Below are positions 1 through 8,238 of a stretch of 55,290 nucleotides of DNA, one piece after another. The notes beneath the pieces were generated by a model that was given only the letters and a program-made list of their open reading frames with translations, was not told the origin of the DNA and did not search any database. Each line of letters opens with the position of its first letter. Position 1 is the first letter of the stretch. Source of the DNA: an uncultured Bacillota bacterium (GTDB lineage Bacteria; Bacillota_I; Bacilli_A; Erysipelotrichales; Erysipelotrichaceae); NCBI GenBank assembly GCA_937919165.1, contig CALFPO010000073.1, positions 1-55,290 of the forward strand, given 5' to 3'. The position numbers and the translations under genes are program-made.

Positions 1-148
1 TAAGTGTGGCATTGGGGATATCGCTGCCTTTCAATACCGTACCGTCAGCATTCAACCGGCCTCGCGTCTTAACGTGGATCTGCTGGGTCTGGGCATTTGC
101 AGCTATAAATACAACCAATAACATCAATACTGAAAATAACCTTCGCAT
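1..148 (-). CDS. Secreted paralogue of the neighbouring TPR protein, N-terminal fragment
   Basis: Partial gene running off the left edge. It starts with ATG at 148, 7 nt after the stop of the TPR gene. The 49 visible residues show a signal peptide (MRRLFSVLMLLVVFIAANAQ) followed by TQQIHVKTRGRLNADGT. This closely resembles the mature N-terminus of the neighbouring TPR protein (TQQGIVKTRGRMVDGQ), so the two are paralogues that share a carboxypeptidase-regulatory-like or Ig-like opening domain. The tight spacing suggests one operon with the TPR and TIR genes. Function is unknown. The signal peptide ending in AxAQ is typical of Bacteroidota. Confidence 0.7.
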   Translation of the reverse strand, partial: MRRLFSVLMLLVVFIAANAQTQQIHVKTRGRLNADGTVLKGSDIPNATL

Positions 149-155
149 TATTTCA

Positions 156-2924
156 TCATTTTATTAATCTGAGTTTCTTCAAACCATTTGAAAGATTTGT
201 GCCTTTAGGATATTTGTCCAAGAAATCCGGGTCCAGTTCCAGCACCTGCTTCCACATCTCCAAGGCTTCTTTTGTTTTGCCCTGCATAAGAAGGATTTCA
301 CCTTTTGTATCATAATAATTGGCATCGGTTGGCATAAGAGAAATTGCCTTGTCAACACACTGATGAGCATTTGAATAATCTGATTCTCTTGCATATACAT
401 ATGCTTTTTCATTATAGCATCCTGCAAGATTATTTATGGACAGTTCATTTGATTCATCCAAATTATATGTGGCTATTGCCAATTGCGTCGCCTCATCTAT
501 ATTTCCATTATCCATCAATCGCCTTACCTTTCTGTTCCGTAATTCGACAACCTCATTAATATACTCTTCCGGTTGCAATTTGTATAAAGCCTCAAACAGT
601 TTCATCGTGTACTCAAGATATAAATCATATTGATCCACATCATTTGTCATTGCATACAGAAACATCAGGCTCCAATATGCTCCAGCCAAGTCTGTACGGT
701 AGGCGTCAGGATTCTGAGTGTACAATTGCTCATAATTCTCCAATACCAACTTGAAATACTTCTCGCTGTTTGAATAGTCGCTAATGTCGCAATACAAACA
801 TCCGAGAAGAGTCTGAGTCACCGCCAAGCCTTCACGATATGCGTCAGGTTTCTGCTCGAACAACTGCTCATAATTCTCCAATGCCAACTTGTAATACTTC
901 TCGCTGTTTGAATAATCGCTAAGGTCGAAATACATACTTCCGAGAAGAGATTGAGCAGTTGCCAAGTATTCACGGTAGGCGTCAGGATTCTGTATAAACA
1001 ACTGTTCATAATTCTCCAATGCTAACTTGCCATACTTCTCGCTGTTTGAATAATCGCCAAGGTCTTTATACAACATACCGAGAAAAAACTGAGTCTCTGC
1101 CAAGTCTCCACGGTAGGCATCAGGATTCTGCGTGTACAACTGCTCATAATTCTCCAACACCAACTCGTAATACTTCTCGCAGTTTGAATAATCGCTAAGG
1201 TTGCGATACAAACGGCCTAGATTCATCTGAACTTTTGCCAAGTCTGCACGGTAGACATCCGGATTCCGAGAGAACAACTGCTCATAGTTCTCCAATGCCA
1301 GCTTGTAATACTTCTCGCCGTTTGAATAATCACTAAGGTCGGAATACAAATTTCCGAGACTCATCTGAGACTTTGCCAAGTCTGCATGGTAGGCATCCGG
1401 ATTCTGCTTGAATGACTGTTCATAATTTTCCAATGCCAACTTGCCATACTTCTCGCTGTTTGGATAATCGCAAAGGGCGTTATACAAATTCCCAAGATTC
1501 ATCTGAGCCTTTGCCAAGTCTGCACGGTGAACGTCCGGATCGTGCTTGAACAACTGCTCTTCAGTCTCCAATGCTGACTTGAGATACTTCTCACCGTTTA
1601 TATAATCGTGAAGGTTTTTATACAGAATTCCGAGATTCATCTGAGCCTTTGCAAAGTTTGCACGGTAGGCATCGGGATTCTGCTTGAACAGCTGCTCATA
1701 ATTCTCCAATGCCAGCTTGTAATGCTTCTCGCTGTTTGAATAATCGTGAAGGCTGAGATACAAAATCCCCAAGTTATTCTGAACCTTTGCCAAGTCTGCA
1801 CGGTATGCATCGGGATTCTGTTTGAACAGCTGCTCATCAGTCTCCAATGCCAACTTGTAATGCTTCTCGCTGTTTGAATAATCGTGAAGGTTGTCATACA
1901 AAATTCCGATATTATTCTGGACAGAAGCAATTTTAGGCAAATCGTCATTGCGGGCATATAAATTCAAACAAATGTTATAATATCTTTCGCAATCCTCAAA
2001 CTTGTTCTGAATACGGCATAAATCCGCATACATCCACACCGCATCCACATTGGTAGTATCCAAATCCGCTCTCATTTTCAAGTAATACAGAGCGGAGTCC
2101 TGTTTGAACTCCTGAAGGAAGATTTCCGAACGATGAAGAAGGTCTTGCGAGAGATCTTCGTATGTCTTGGCAGCACCGGCCTCACTCTGTTCCAGTTTAA
2201 CTTCCTGACTATTCAGTTTCTCGCGTTCCTGCTTGTTTGCTGCCACAGCATTGTGATACTCTGCCACACGCTGTTCCATGTCACCTTTGCTGCGGATTAT
2301 CGAGTCGGCCTTCTGCAGTTCGCCCTCCTCGATGTATTGCTGCACCTGGCGATTGATCTCATCCAGCAGATCGTAGTCGGTAGAGGCATAGCGTTCTGCC
2401 ATTTCCTTGACAAGCTGTTCTGACTTTGACTGGTTGTCGTAGAGTTTTTGCAGACGCTCCTGATACTCCTTCTCGGTAATCTTATTCTGAACCTTGAGGG
2501 CTTCTATCTCCTCTTCACGCTTTTCCAACTGTGTTATCAGCGTTTTCCGCACTTTGCGGGTAGCCTCATTGATATCTGCCTGACGTTGAGACTCGTCTTC
2601 CAACACCACATAAAATGGATTACCTGCAGAATACTTAAACGATCGTCGTGTGTATTCCGCATCGGCAAGAGTGTATCCCTGCTTCTCTGCCGAAACCAAT
2701 GAAAAGCTTTTCCCCGCAGGCACATTGAACGAAAACGCCCCCTGGTCGCCACTGACAAGAGGATTACCAAAGTTCAAGGTTATCGTAGCGCCGGCAAGTC
2801 TGCGGCCTGGCACGAGCTGCCCGTCAACCATACGACCGCGGGTCTTTACAATGCCCTGCTGGGTCTGAGAGAAAGACAACAATGAGACCAGAAGGGAAAC
2901 GAATATCAAGAATGATTTTTTCAT
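156..2924 (-). CDS. Secreted TPR-repeat protein with N-terminal Ig/carboxypeptidase-regulatory-like domain
   Basis: A 922-residue protein not assignable to a named gene. It has a signal peptide (residues 1-20, ending SLLSFSQ), then a beta domain of about 85 residues like the carboxypeptidase regulatory fold, then a charged coiled-coil stretch (about 110-260). Nine tandem 46-residue TPR-type units follow, with consensus YSNSEKYYKLALENYEQLF then QNPDAYRADLAKxQxNLGxLYxxLSD, and finally degenerate TPRs to the C-terminus. TPR arrays are protein-interaction scaffolds; the signal peptide places this one outside the cytoplasm. It lies 9 nt downstream of the TIR-domain gene and 7 nt upstream of a secreted paralogue, so the three probably form an operon. 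Codon use and family style are Bacteroidota-like, unlike the rest of the window. Confidence 0.8.
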   Translation of the reverse strand: MKKSFLIFVSLLVSLLSFSQTQQGIVKTRGRMVDGQLVPGRRLAGATITLNFGNPLVSGDQGAFSFNVPAGKSFSLVSAEKQGYTLADAEYTRRSFKYSAGNPFYVVLEDESQRQADINEATRKVRKTLITQLEKREEEIEALKVQNKITEKEYQERLQKLYDNQSKSEQLVKEMAERYASTDYDLLDEINRQVQQYIEEGELQKADSIIRSKGDMEQRVAEYHNAVAANKQEREKLNSQEVKLEQSEAGAAKTYEDLSQDLLHRSEIFLQEFKQDSALYYLKMRADLDTTNVDAVWMYADLCRIQNKFEDCERYYNICLNLYARNDDLPKIASVQNNIGILYDNLHDYSNSEKHYKLALETDEQLFKQNPDAYRADLAKVQNNLGILYLSLHDYSNSEKHYKLALENYEQLFKQNPDAYRANFAKAQMNLGILYKNLHDYINGEKYLKSALETEEQLFKHDPDVHRADLAKAQMNLGNLYNALCDYPNSEKYGKLALENYEQSFKQNPDAYHADLAKSQMSLGNLYSDLSDYSNGEKYYKLALENYEQLFSRNPDVYRADLAKVQMNLGRLYRNLSDYSNCEKYYELVLENYEQLYTQNPDAYRGDLAETQFFLGMLYKDLGDYSNSEKYGKLALENYEQLFIQNPDAYREYLATAQSLLGSMYFDLSDYSNSEKYYKLALENYEQLFEQKPDAYREGLAVTQTLLGCLYCDISDYSNSEKYFKLVLENYEQLYTQNPDAYRTDLAGAYWSLMFLYAMTNDVDQYDLYLEYTMKLFEALYKLQPEEYINEVVELRNRKVRRLMDNGNIDEATQLAIATYNLDESNELSINNLAGCYNEKAYVYARESDYSNAHQCVDKAISLMPTDANYYDTKGEILLMQGKTKEALEMWKQVLELDPDFLDKYPKGTNLSNGLKKLRLIK
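645..1886 (-). repeat. Nine tandem 138-bp in-frame repeats (TPR units)
   Basis: The DNA repeats every 138 bp, each copy encoding one 46-residue TPR-like unit. The phrase for SNSEKYYKLALENYEQLF recurs almost unchanged, with differences concentrated in the NLGxLY region. The high nucleotide identity suggests recent duplication or gene conversion, and makes copy number prone to both biological and assembly error. Confidence 0.85.
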
Positions 2925-2933
2925 ATCAATAGA

Positions 2934-3918
2934 TTACTTGACCTGTATGATTGTACTTTCCGTTGTCGGCATAAACAATCTATCTCCCGCCAACGGGAGT
3001 TGTGCGGAAATGGTATATCCAGTATCCTGCTCTGCGAGGGGCATGAAGAAAGTAATCCTCCCCTCTGCATCTGAAATGACTTCGTGCCCGTTTATGGATA
3101 CGGTGACATTGGGATATGTCGTTTCCGCATCGACATTCCAGAGCCGGAATCGGATGTCGCCGTAGGGATGTGGATCACGGGCAATGCCGATGCTGATATC
3201 CTTCGACAAAACAAGTGTGGTGTCGACCGGAAGCCAGTCGGAGCAGCAGACCGTGATTCGTGCTTCCTTTCCGACAGCCTTGTGAGGAATGTTCGCGAAC
3301 AAAGCCGCAGCGCCTATGGATGGTATCGTGTCAGTCTTCGTTTCGTTCTCGAGGCACACACTCACCACGGCATCCTTCATCGGAGGCAGATTATCGTTGT
3401 GGACAGACAGCTCATCAAGCCTGATGTTTACGTCAACCGGCTGATTGTTCCGCCATACTCCCAGCACAGTGGCCAGGACAGCACATATGCCGACAGTCCA
3501 GGCCGCGCACTTTTCCGCGAGCATGCGCTTGTGGCGCTGCCATATGCTGTCAAACTCCACCCCAAGGAGTTTTGTGATGAGCTGCACATAGGCCCGTTCC
3601 CTGTTGATCCAAGGCCAACGGCTCACCTTTTCGTGGATGTTGGCTCCAAGTATCTCCGGGAGTCCGAGCTTCTCCACAATGGGATTGAAGCATTCGGCAT
3701 CTTCATTCCCGCTATGCGGTACGCCTTCGACAATGAAGAAATGAATATTATCGGTTCTTCCCAAAGAATGGAAATACGCGATTTCCTCACCGACCCATTT
3801 CGACTTTGCCGAATTGGGAGAACAGATTACAATAAGATTGCGGGAAGCCTTCAGCCTCTCCTGTATCTCTGCCGAAAGTCCTCCCGGCTGGATGTCCGTC
3901 GGCGCGAAGAAAACCGGC
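2934..3918 (-). CDS. TIR-domain membrane protein, 5' end missing
   Basis: The visible part begins within a TIR domain (VFFAPTDIQPGG, then SRNLIVICSPNSAKSKWVGEEIAYF). The SxxSxxSxWVGEE segment carries the Glu that acts catalytically in NAD-cleaving TIR domains. The domain is followed by WPWINRERAYVQLITKLLGV, one transmembrane helix (encoded near 3455-3515) and about 170 residues of beta-rich, probably exported domain containing two Ig-like modules. The usual TIR start (a first strand such as xYDVFISY) is absent because the sequence changes at about 3912-3925 to unrelated DNA. The first ~8 residues of the open frame (MKWVRKPI) are antisense to the neighbouring phospholipase-like gene and are not part of this protein. 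TIR domains signal or degrade NAD; the membrane anchor and secreted TPR partners suggest envelope sensing or defence, which is inference. Confidence 0.7.
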
Positions 3919-3925
3919 CTTATGG
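3912..3925. other. Abrupt junction between Bacteroidota-like and Bacillota-like DNA
   Basis: To the left, TIR coding continues on the minus strand up to the codons for PVFFAP (about 3900-3918). To the right, plus-strand coding for LMGFLTHFTLDS of a zinc-dependent phospholipase C-like protein begins at about 3919. Each gene is cut inside a conserved domain, in opposite orientation, and codon preferences and gene families change across the point. No inverted repeat, target duplication, integrase or tRNA is visible. This fits a chimeric contig or very recent illegitimate recombination. Confidence 0.7.
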
Positions 3926-4500
3926 GCTTCCTTACCCATTTCACGCTCGACAGCGTTACGCATAGCTACATCGAACGCAAGAAAGAGGTATCGACTGCTT
4001 CTCATTACAAGATCGAATCTGAATATGACAAATATATGATCGAGAAGGACGGCCGTAAGGAAAACGTGGTGGACCGCAGCGAGAACCTGCGTCCTAATTA
4101 CGCCATCTGTAAGGTCATGTCCCGTTTCTATCCATACAAACCAGCTACTGTCTATCTGTCATGCGTGATGCATCGCCTTCTGACCAGTGCGATGAACTGC
4201 ATCTCGGACCGCAAGTTTTTCCTGCTTAGAGATCTGCTGGTAAAGATCGGACAGCCTATGATGGCTGATCTGATGATGGACAAGAATGATTTTCCGCCAT
4301 GCCACGATTCGAATATCCGTCTTGACAAGCTCAAGGACAAAGCCCTTAAGCTCTACCCAAGGCTGATGCTCAATTACCTGAACTACATCAATGGCGACGG
4401 GAAGCTGTCAAAGTATTTCGACCATGTCTTTGACAAATGGCCTGACTACAAGAACATTCCGGTATTAAGTTACGAAGATGAACTGAAATATAAAGTCTAA
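3919..4500 (+). CDS. Zinc-dependent phospholipase C family protein, N-terminus missing
   Basis: The C-terminal ~193 residues of a protein of the zinc-dependent phospholipase C-like family found widely in Bacillota. The visible core is GFLTHFTLDSVTHSYIE followed by SHYKIESEYDKYM. This gives the characteristic spaced His/Asp ligand set (GxxxHxxxDxxxHxYIE and HxxIExExD) that binds zinc in PF00882-type proteins. The N-terminal residues are replaced by the foreign block at the junction. An in-frame ATG at 3814 lies inside TIR coding sequence and is not a real start. The stop is followed 21 nt later by the MFS gene. The substrate of this family in Gram-positives is not established. Confidence 0.6.
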   Translation, partial: LMGFLTHFTLDSVTHSYIERKKEVSTASHYKIESEYDKYMIEKDGRKENVVDRSENLRPNYAICKVMSRFYPYKPATVYLSCVMHRLLTSAMNCISDRKFFLLRDLLVKIGQPMMADLMMDKNDFPPCHDSNIRLDKLKDKALKLYPRLMLNYLNYINGDGKLSKYFDHVFDKWPDYKNIPVLSYEDELKYKV

Positions 4501-4521
4501 ATAGCAAAGGGGAAAGATAAT

Positions 4522-5880
4522 ATGCGCGGTTTATTCAAGAAACTAAACGAATCGAAGATCTTCAGGGATCTCAGTCCACAGGAATTCGCATGGGTTCTAT
4601 ATGATGTAGGCAACTCAGCCTTCACCATGCTTGGATGCTCATTGATTCCTATCTGGTTCAAGTCTTTGGCCATCGGCACAAATCCTGGACAGATCAGTTC
4701 GGACAATGCTACAGCCTACTGGGCACTGGCAACTTCCGTTGTCACTGTCGTTGTAGCTCTGATTGGTCCAATATGCGGTGCCATCGCCGACCACAAGGAT
4801 ACCAAAAAGATATTCTTCACGACTTCTGTAGCCATCGGCGTCATCGGATGCGTAATCAATGGCTTCGCAACAAGCTGGATGCTGTTCATTGTCATCTATA
4901 TCTTATCGAAGGTTGCCTATCAGGCATCGCTTACCTTCTATGATTCGATGCTGAACGATGTCACTACCGACGAACGCTCTGATGCCGTTTCGGCTTATGG
5001 CTATGCCTGGGGCTATATCGGTTCATGCATTCCATTCACGGTTGCCCTTATTGCCTATGTGCTTGGACCTGACATGGTCAATGTCATTCCTGATTCCTTG
5101 AGCCGTCTGATCGGTTTCGCTGTTACAGCTATCTGGTGGTGGCTTGTAACTGTCCCACTAATCAAGAACTACAAGCAGATCAACTATGTAAGCGACGACA
5201 AGGGTGCCATCGGCAAAGCTTTCTCCAAGATCTGGAGTTCACTCAAGAGAATCGCAAAAGAAGACAAGAAAGTATTGTTCTTCCTGATCGCCTTCTTCAT
5301 GTATATCGATGGTGTTGGAACCATCATCGACAACTGCATCAACCTTGGAACTGACTTGGGCCTCAACACTGTAGGCCAGGTAGTGTTCCTTCTGCTTACA
5401 CAGGTTGTTGCCTGGGGCGGATCGTTGGTATTCGCAAAGCTTTCCAAGAAGCATGATACCGTATACCTCATCAAGATCTGCATCATCGGCTATGCTGTCG
5501 TATGTCTGTATGCCCTCACCCTGACAAAGCTATGGCAGTTCGCTGTTATGGCCTTCGGTGTTGGATGCTTCCAGGGTTCTATCCAATCGCTATCTAGAAG
5601 CTACTATTCAAGAATCATTCCTGATGAGAACTCAGGCGAATACTTCGGCATCTACGATATCTTCGCCAAGGGTGCTTCATTCTTAGGTTCATTTGTAATC
5701 TATATCGTAAAGAAGATCGGCATCAGAACCAATGGTGTGTTCAATATCTTCGGTTTCCAGATCAAGAGCATCAACGTAGCCATTGGCTGTCTGGCCCTGT
5801 TCTTCATCTTCGGCTTCTTCTTCATCGGCTTGGCCGACAAGGCTCCACAGTCCGAATCATCAAAGAAGGATATCCAGTAA
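4522..5880 (+). CDS. MFS transporter, UMF1/Atg22-like family
   Basis: A 452-residue polytopic membrane protein. It opens LSPQEFAWVLYDVGNSAFTM, the signature start of the UMF1/Atg22-like branch of the major facilitator superfamily, followed by about 12 hydrophobic helices and a charged central loop (around residues 215-250, KAFSKIWSSLKRIAKEDKK). The second half carries the conserved GCFQGSIQSLSRSYYSRIIP segment with a downstream EYFGIYDIFAKGASFLG. Members export or recycle amino acids or other small molecules; the substrate here cannot be deduced. A ribosome-binding site (AAAGGGGAAAG) lies 6-16 nt upstream of the ATG. A strong intrinsic terminator follows the stop codon. Confidence 0.85.
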   Translation: MRGLFKKLNESKIFRDLSPQEFAWVLYDVGNSAFTMLGCSLIPIWFKSLAIGTNPGQISSDNATAYWALATSVVTVVVALIGPICGAIADHKDTKKIFFTTSVAIGVIGCVINGFATSWMLFIVIYILSKVAYQASLTFYDSMLNDVTTDERSDAVSAYGYAWGYIGSCIPFTVALIAYVLGPDMVNVIPDSLSRLIGFAVTAIWWWLVTVPLIKNYKQINYVSDDKGAIGKAFSKIWSSLKRIAKEDKKVLFFLIAFFMYIDGVGTIIDNCINLGTDLGLNTVGQVVFLLLTQVVAWGGSLVFAKLSKKHDTVYLIKICIIGYAVVCLYALTLTKLWQFAVMAFGVGCFQGSIQSLSRSYYSRIIPDENSGEYFGIYDIFAKGASFLGSFVIYIVKKIGIRTNGVFNIFGFQIKSINVAIGCLALFFIFGFFFIGLADKAPQSESSKKDIQ

Positions 5881-5885
5881 TACAA

Positions 5886-5912
5886 AACAAAGCAGGCATT
5901 GCCTGCTTTTTG
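5886..5912 (+). terminator. Intrinsic terminator after the MFS gene
   Basis: Stem AAGCAGGC / GCCTGCTT with an ATT loop followed by TTTTT. It sits 6 nt after the MFS stop codon. Confidence 0.85.
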
Positions 5913-5923
5913 TGTGGAAAGAA

Positions 5924-5949
5924 AATGGCAGCCATTGTTGGCTGCCATT
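5924..5949 (-). terminator. Intrinsic terminator after the amidohydrolase gene
   Basis: Perfect 10-bp stem AATGGCAGCC / GGCTGCCATT with loop ATTGTT. Read on the minus strand it is followed by a T-rich tract (TTTTC), and it lies just beyond the amidohydrolase stop. It faces the plus-strand terminator of the convergent MFS gene. Confidence 0.75.
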
Positions 5950-5953
5950 ATGT

Positions 5954-7240
5954 TTATGCCTTTAATGTTGCAAGATATGCGTCAAGTTCCTTTTCGGCTT
6001 CAGGAGATTTCTTGACCTGAGGATTCTTGAATTCCTTGCCCTTGAATACGACCATTGCTGGCTTTCTGATGATTGAGAAGTCATCAAGCGGATTGCCATC
6101 AAGAACGATGAATTCGGCAGATTTGCCTACTTCCAATGAGCCTGTCTCATTGTCGATGCCAACAATCTCGGCATTGTTCAAGGTTGCCAGATGCAGACAG
6201 TCCTTTCTATCGATATCGCAGAGGTAGTGGGCATATTCAAGCTCTCTCCACATATCGTAATGGGTAATGAATGGACATACGGTATCGGTTCCAAAGCCGA
6301 CCTTTACGCCAGCCTTGAGGCACTTCTTGGTTGCTTCGATGATTCCTTCAAGCAGCACTTCAGAGTTGTATACCTGCACATCGTTGCCGCCAGTGATCTC
6401 TGGTGGGAACTTTGCCAAAGGAACAGCAGGAGACAATGTGCATACCAGCACTTTGTCGTTGTCCTTGAACATCTTCACTACATCGTCGCTCATGGCAGAA
6501 CCATGTTCGATGGAGTCGACGCCACACTTGAGCGCTACTTCAACGCCCTTTGGCGATTCGACGTGAGCACATACCTTCTTGCCCTTGCGGTGAGCGGTAT
6601 CGCAGCACAGCTTGATCTGATGCTCATTCATCTTCATCTCGCCTGGCTCGCCCTTAACCTTGGCATCAAGTACGCCACCGGTGATCATGATCTTTATCCA
6701 GTCAACGCCATAGTCAGCATTCTTTTCGATGAAATTGACGAATTCTTCATCTGACTTTGCGCCATAGGCAACACTGCCTTCCATGTGGCCATAAGGGATG
6801 GTTACAGCCTGGTCGCAGGAGATGATTCTTGGTCCATCAAGCTTTCCGGCTGCTACCTTATCACGCAGCTCAGAATCGAAATGTCCTAGACCTCCGACGG
6901 TTCTGATGGTTGTTGTGCCAGAGAGCAGTTCAGTCTGAACAGCATCCTTGCACATCTTCTTGCCAATCAGCTGCAGCAATGGGTTGGACATGACAAGCTT
7001 GGCTACCTTTCTGGAGTCGGTCTGTTTCTTCTTTGGAAAGCCGCTTCCAGGTGTATGGACGTGGAGATTGATGAGTCCAGGAATGACGTATCTTCCGCCA
7101 AGATCTTCGCCTTCCACTTCAGGGTTGTTGGCTTCGATGGAAACAATCTTGCCGTCCTCGACAGTCATCATCATATCCTTCTGGAGCGACATATCCTTGG
7201 TGCCGTCCAGAATATTCACATTCTTATATACCTTTTTCAT
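5954..7240 (-). CDS. Metal-dependent amidohydrolase (imidazolonepropionase-like)
   Basis: A 428-residue enzyme of the amidohydrolase superfamily. The HxH metal motif is in GLINLHVHTPGSGFP, a Lys candidate for the metal bridge is in DWIKIMITGGV, later metal histidines are in KVCAHVESPKG and DSIEHGSA, and the catalytic Asp is in VGFGTDTVCPF. The C-terminal segment (NPLDDFSIIRKPAMVVFKGKEF) completes the composite beta domain. Closest in style to Xaa-Pro dipeptidase or imidazolonepropionase-related amidohydrolases; the substrate is unknown. The start was placed at 7240 (MKKVYKNVNIL) because GGGGGTG lies 7 nt upstream; a longer frame to 7279 has no such site. A TATAAT at 7273-7268 on the minus strand is the likely promoter. 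Confidence 0.8.
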   Translation of the reverse strand: MKKVYKNVNILDGTKDMSLQKDMMMTVEDGKIVSIEANNPEVEGEDLGGRYVIPGLINLHVHTPGSGFPKKKQTDSRKVAKLVMSNPLLQLIGKKMCKDAVQTELLSGTTTIRTVGGLGHFDSELRDKVAAGKLDGPRIISCDQAVTIPYGHMEGSVAYGAKSDEEFVNFIEKNADYGVDWIKIMITGGVLDAKVKGEPGEMKMNEHQIKLCCDTAHRKGKKVCAHVESPKGVEVALKCGVDSIEHGSAMSDDVVKMFKDNDKVLVCTLSPAVPLAKFPPEITGGNDVQVYNSEVLLEGIIEATKKCLKAGVKVGFGTDTVCPFITHYDMWRELEYAHYLCDIDRKDCLHLATLNNAEIVGIDNETGSLEVGKSAEFIVLDGNPLDDFSIIRKPAMVVFKGKEFKNPQVKKSPEAEKELDAYLATLKA

Positions 7241-7267
7241 TATTATTGCACCCCCATAATTAAGACA

Positions 7268-7293
7268 ATTATATCCCAAAATAGTACTAATAT
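7268..7293. promoter_or_regulatory. Divergent promoters for amidohydrolase and ytqA-like gene
   Basis: Minus-strand TATAAT (7273-7268) would start transcription at about 7261, giving the amidohydrolase mRNA a ~20-nt leader with a good ribosome-binding site. Plus-strand TAATAT (7288-7293) ends 6 nt before the ATG at 7300, predicting a leaderless ytqA transcript. Confidence 0.5.
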
Positions 7294-7299
7294 ATAGAT

Positions 7300-8238
7300 A
7301 TGGAAAACAGTTTTCCCTACTCGTTCAACGAAAAGAGATATCATACATTCAACTACTATCTCAAGACCACCTATCATGGCAAGGTATCCAAGGTAATCCT
7401 TGACGCCGGCTTCACCTGCCCAAATCGCGATGGCAGCAAAGGCTATGGCGGATGCATATTCTGTTCAGCCAAGGGATCAGGAGATTCGAACAGCTTCTCG
7501 AAGGAAGATATCCTCAAGCAGTATGCCGAAAACAAGAAGGTCATGGACAGCAAGTGGCCCAACAGTCTCTATATTCCCTACTTCCAGTCCTACACCAACA
7601 CCTATGGCCCGCTTTCAAAGATAAAGGAGATGCTGGAGCCTTTCATTGATATGGATGAGGTAGCGGAGATCGCCATAGCTACTAGACCAGACTGTCTGGA
7701 GGAAAAGACCATACAGTATCTTGATAGCCTCTGCGACAAGAAACAGATATGGCTGGAACTTGGGCTTCAGTCCAGCAATGACCATACCGGAGAGTTCATC
7801 AACCGCAAACACAGCTTCAGCGATTTCGCAGATGCTCTAAATAGATTGGAAAAGACAAGAATCAAGGTCTGTGTCCACATCATGAATGGACTGCCTTTTG
7901 AGACTATCGAGGATATGCTGAAGACAGTAACGGATATCAAGGATCTTCCTTTTGACGGCATCAAGATCCATATGCTGCATATCCTGAAAGATACGGCTTT
8001 GGCTAGACTCTATGAAGAGGAAAGATTCAAGCTCATATCAAGAGATGAATATATCGAACTGGTAGTCAAGCAGCTAGAGCTGTTGAGGCCTGAAGTGGTT
8101 GTCCAGAGGCTTACTGGCGATCCATTGAAGGAGGAACTTGTGACTCCTGATTGGGTCCTAAACAAGACCACCATCCTAAACGACATCGACAAGCTCATGC
8201 GCAAACTTGATACCTATCAGGGTGCCAGACATGAATAA
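7300..8238 (+). CDS. ytqA: Radical SAM protein, TIGR01212/YtqA family
   Basis: A 312-residue radical SAM enzyme. The cluster-binding cysteines appear as CPNRDGSKGYGGCIFC (about residues 40-55), the arrangement typical of the TIGR01212/YhcC/YtqA family rather than plain CxxxCxxC. Further family signatures are ARPDCLEE-like ATRPDCLEEKT, WLELGLQSS and GIKIHMLHILKDT. The gene overlaps the methyltransferase MnmM (YtqB) gene by 8 nt. The same pair is adjacent in Bacillus, where the partner makes the methylaminomethyl group of tRNA wobble uridine, so a role in the same modification route is likely. No Shine-Dalgarno sequence precedes the ATG; a -10-like TAATAT ends 6 nt upstream. Confidence 0.85.
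   Translation: MENSFPYSFNEKRYHTFNYYLKTTYHGKVSKVILDAGFTCPNRDGSKGYGGCIFCSAKGSGDSNSFSKEDILKQYAENKKVMDSKWPNSLYIPYFQSYTNTYGPLSKIKEMLEPFIDMDEVAEIAIATRPDCLEEKTIQYLDSLCDKKQIWLELGLQSSNDHTGEFINRKHSFSDFADALNRLEKTRIKVCVHIMNGLPFETIEDMLKTVTDIKDLPFDGIKIHMLHILKDTALARLYEEERFKLISRDEYIELVVKQLELLRPEVVVQRLTGDPLKEELVTPDWVLNKTTILNDIDKLMRKLDTYQGARHE

Noticed and set aside
645..1886. Regular repeats considered as a CRISPR array
   Set aside because: The units are 138 bp, contiguous and in frame with a TPR coding sequence; there are no spacers.
3814..3918. ATG at 3814 as the start of the phospholipase-like gene
   Set aside because: The first 34 residues are the antisense of TIR coding and lie left of the junction, so they are not native to the phospholipase protein.
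3084..3965. Plus-strand open frame of 293 codons
   Set aside because: It is antisense to the TIR gene, which has real domain motifs; the plus translation has no recognisable fold and crosses the junction.
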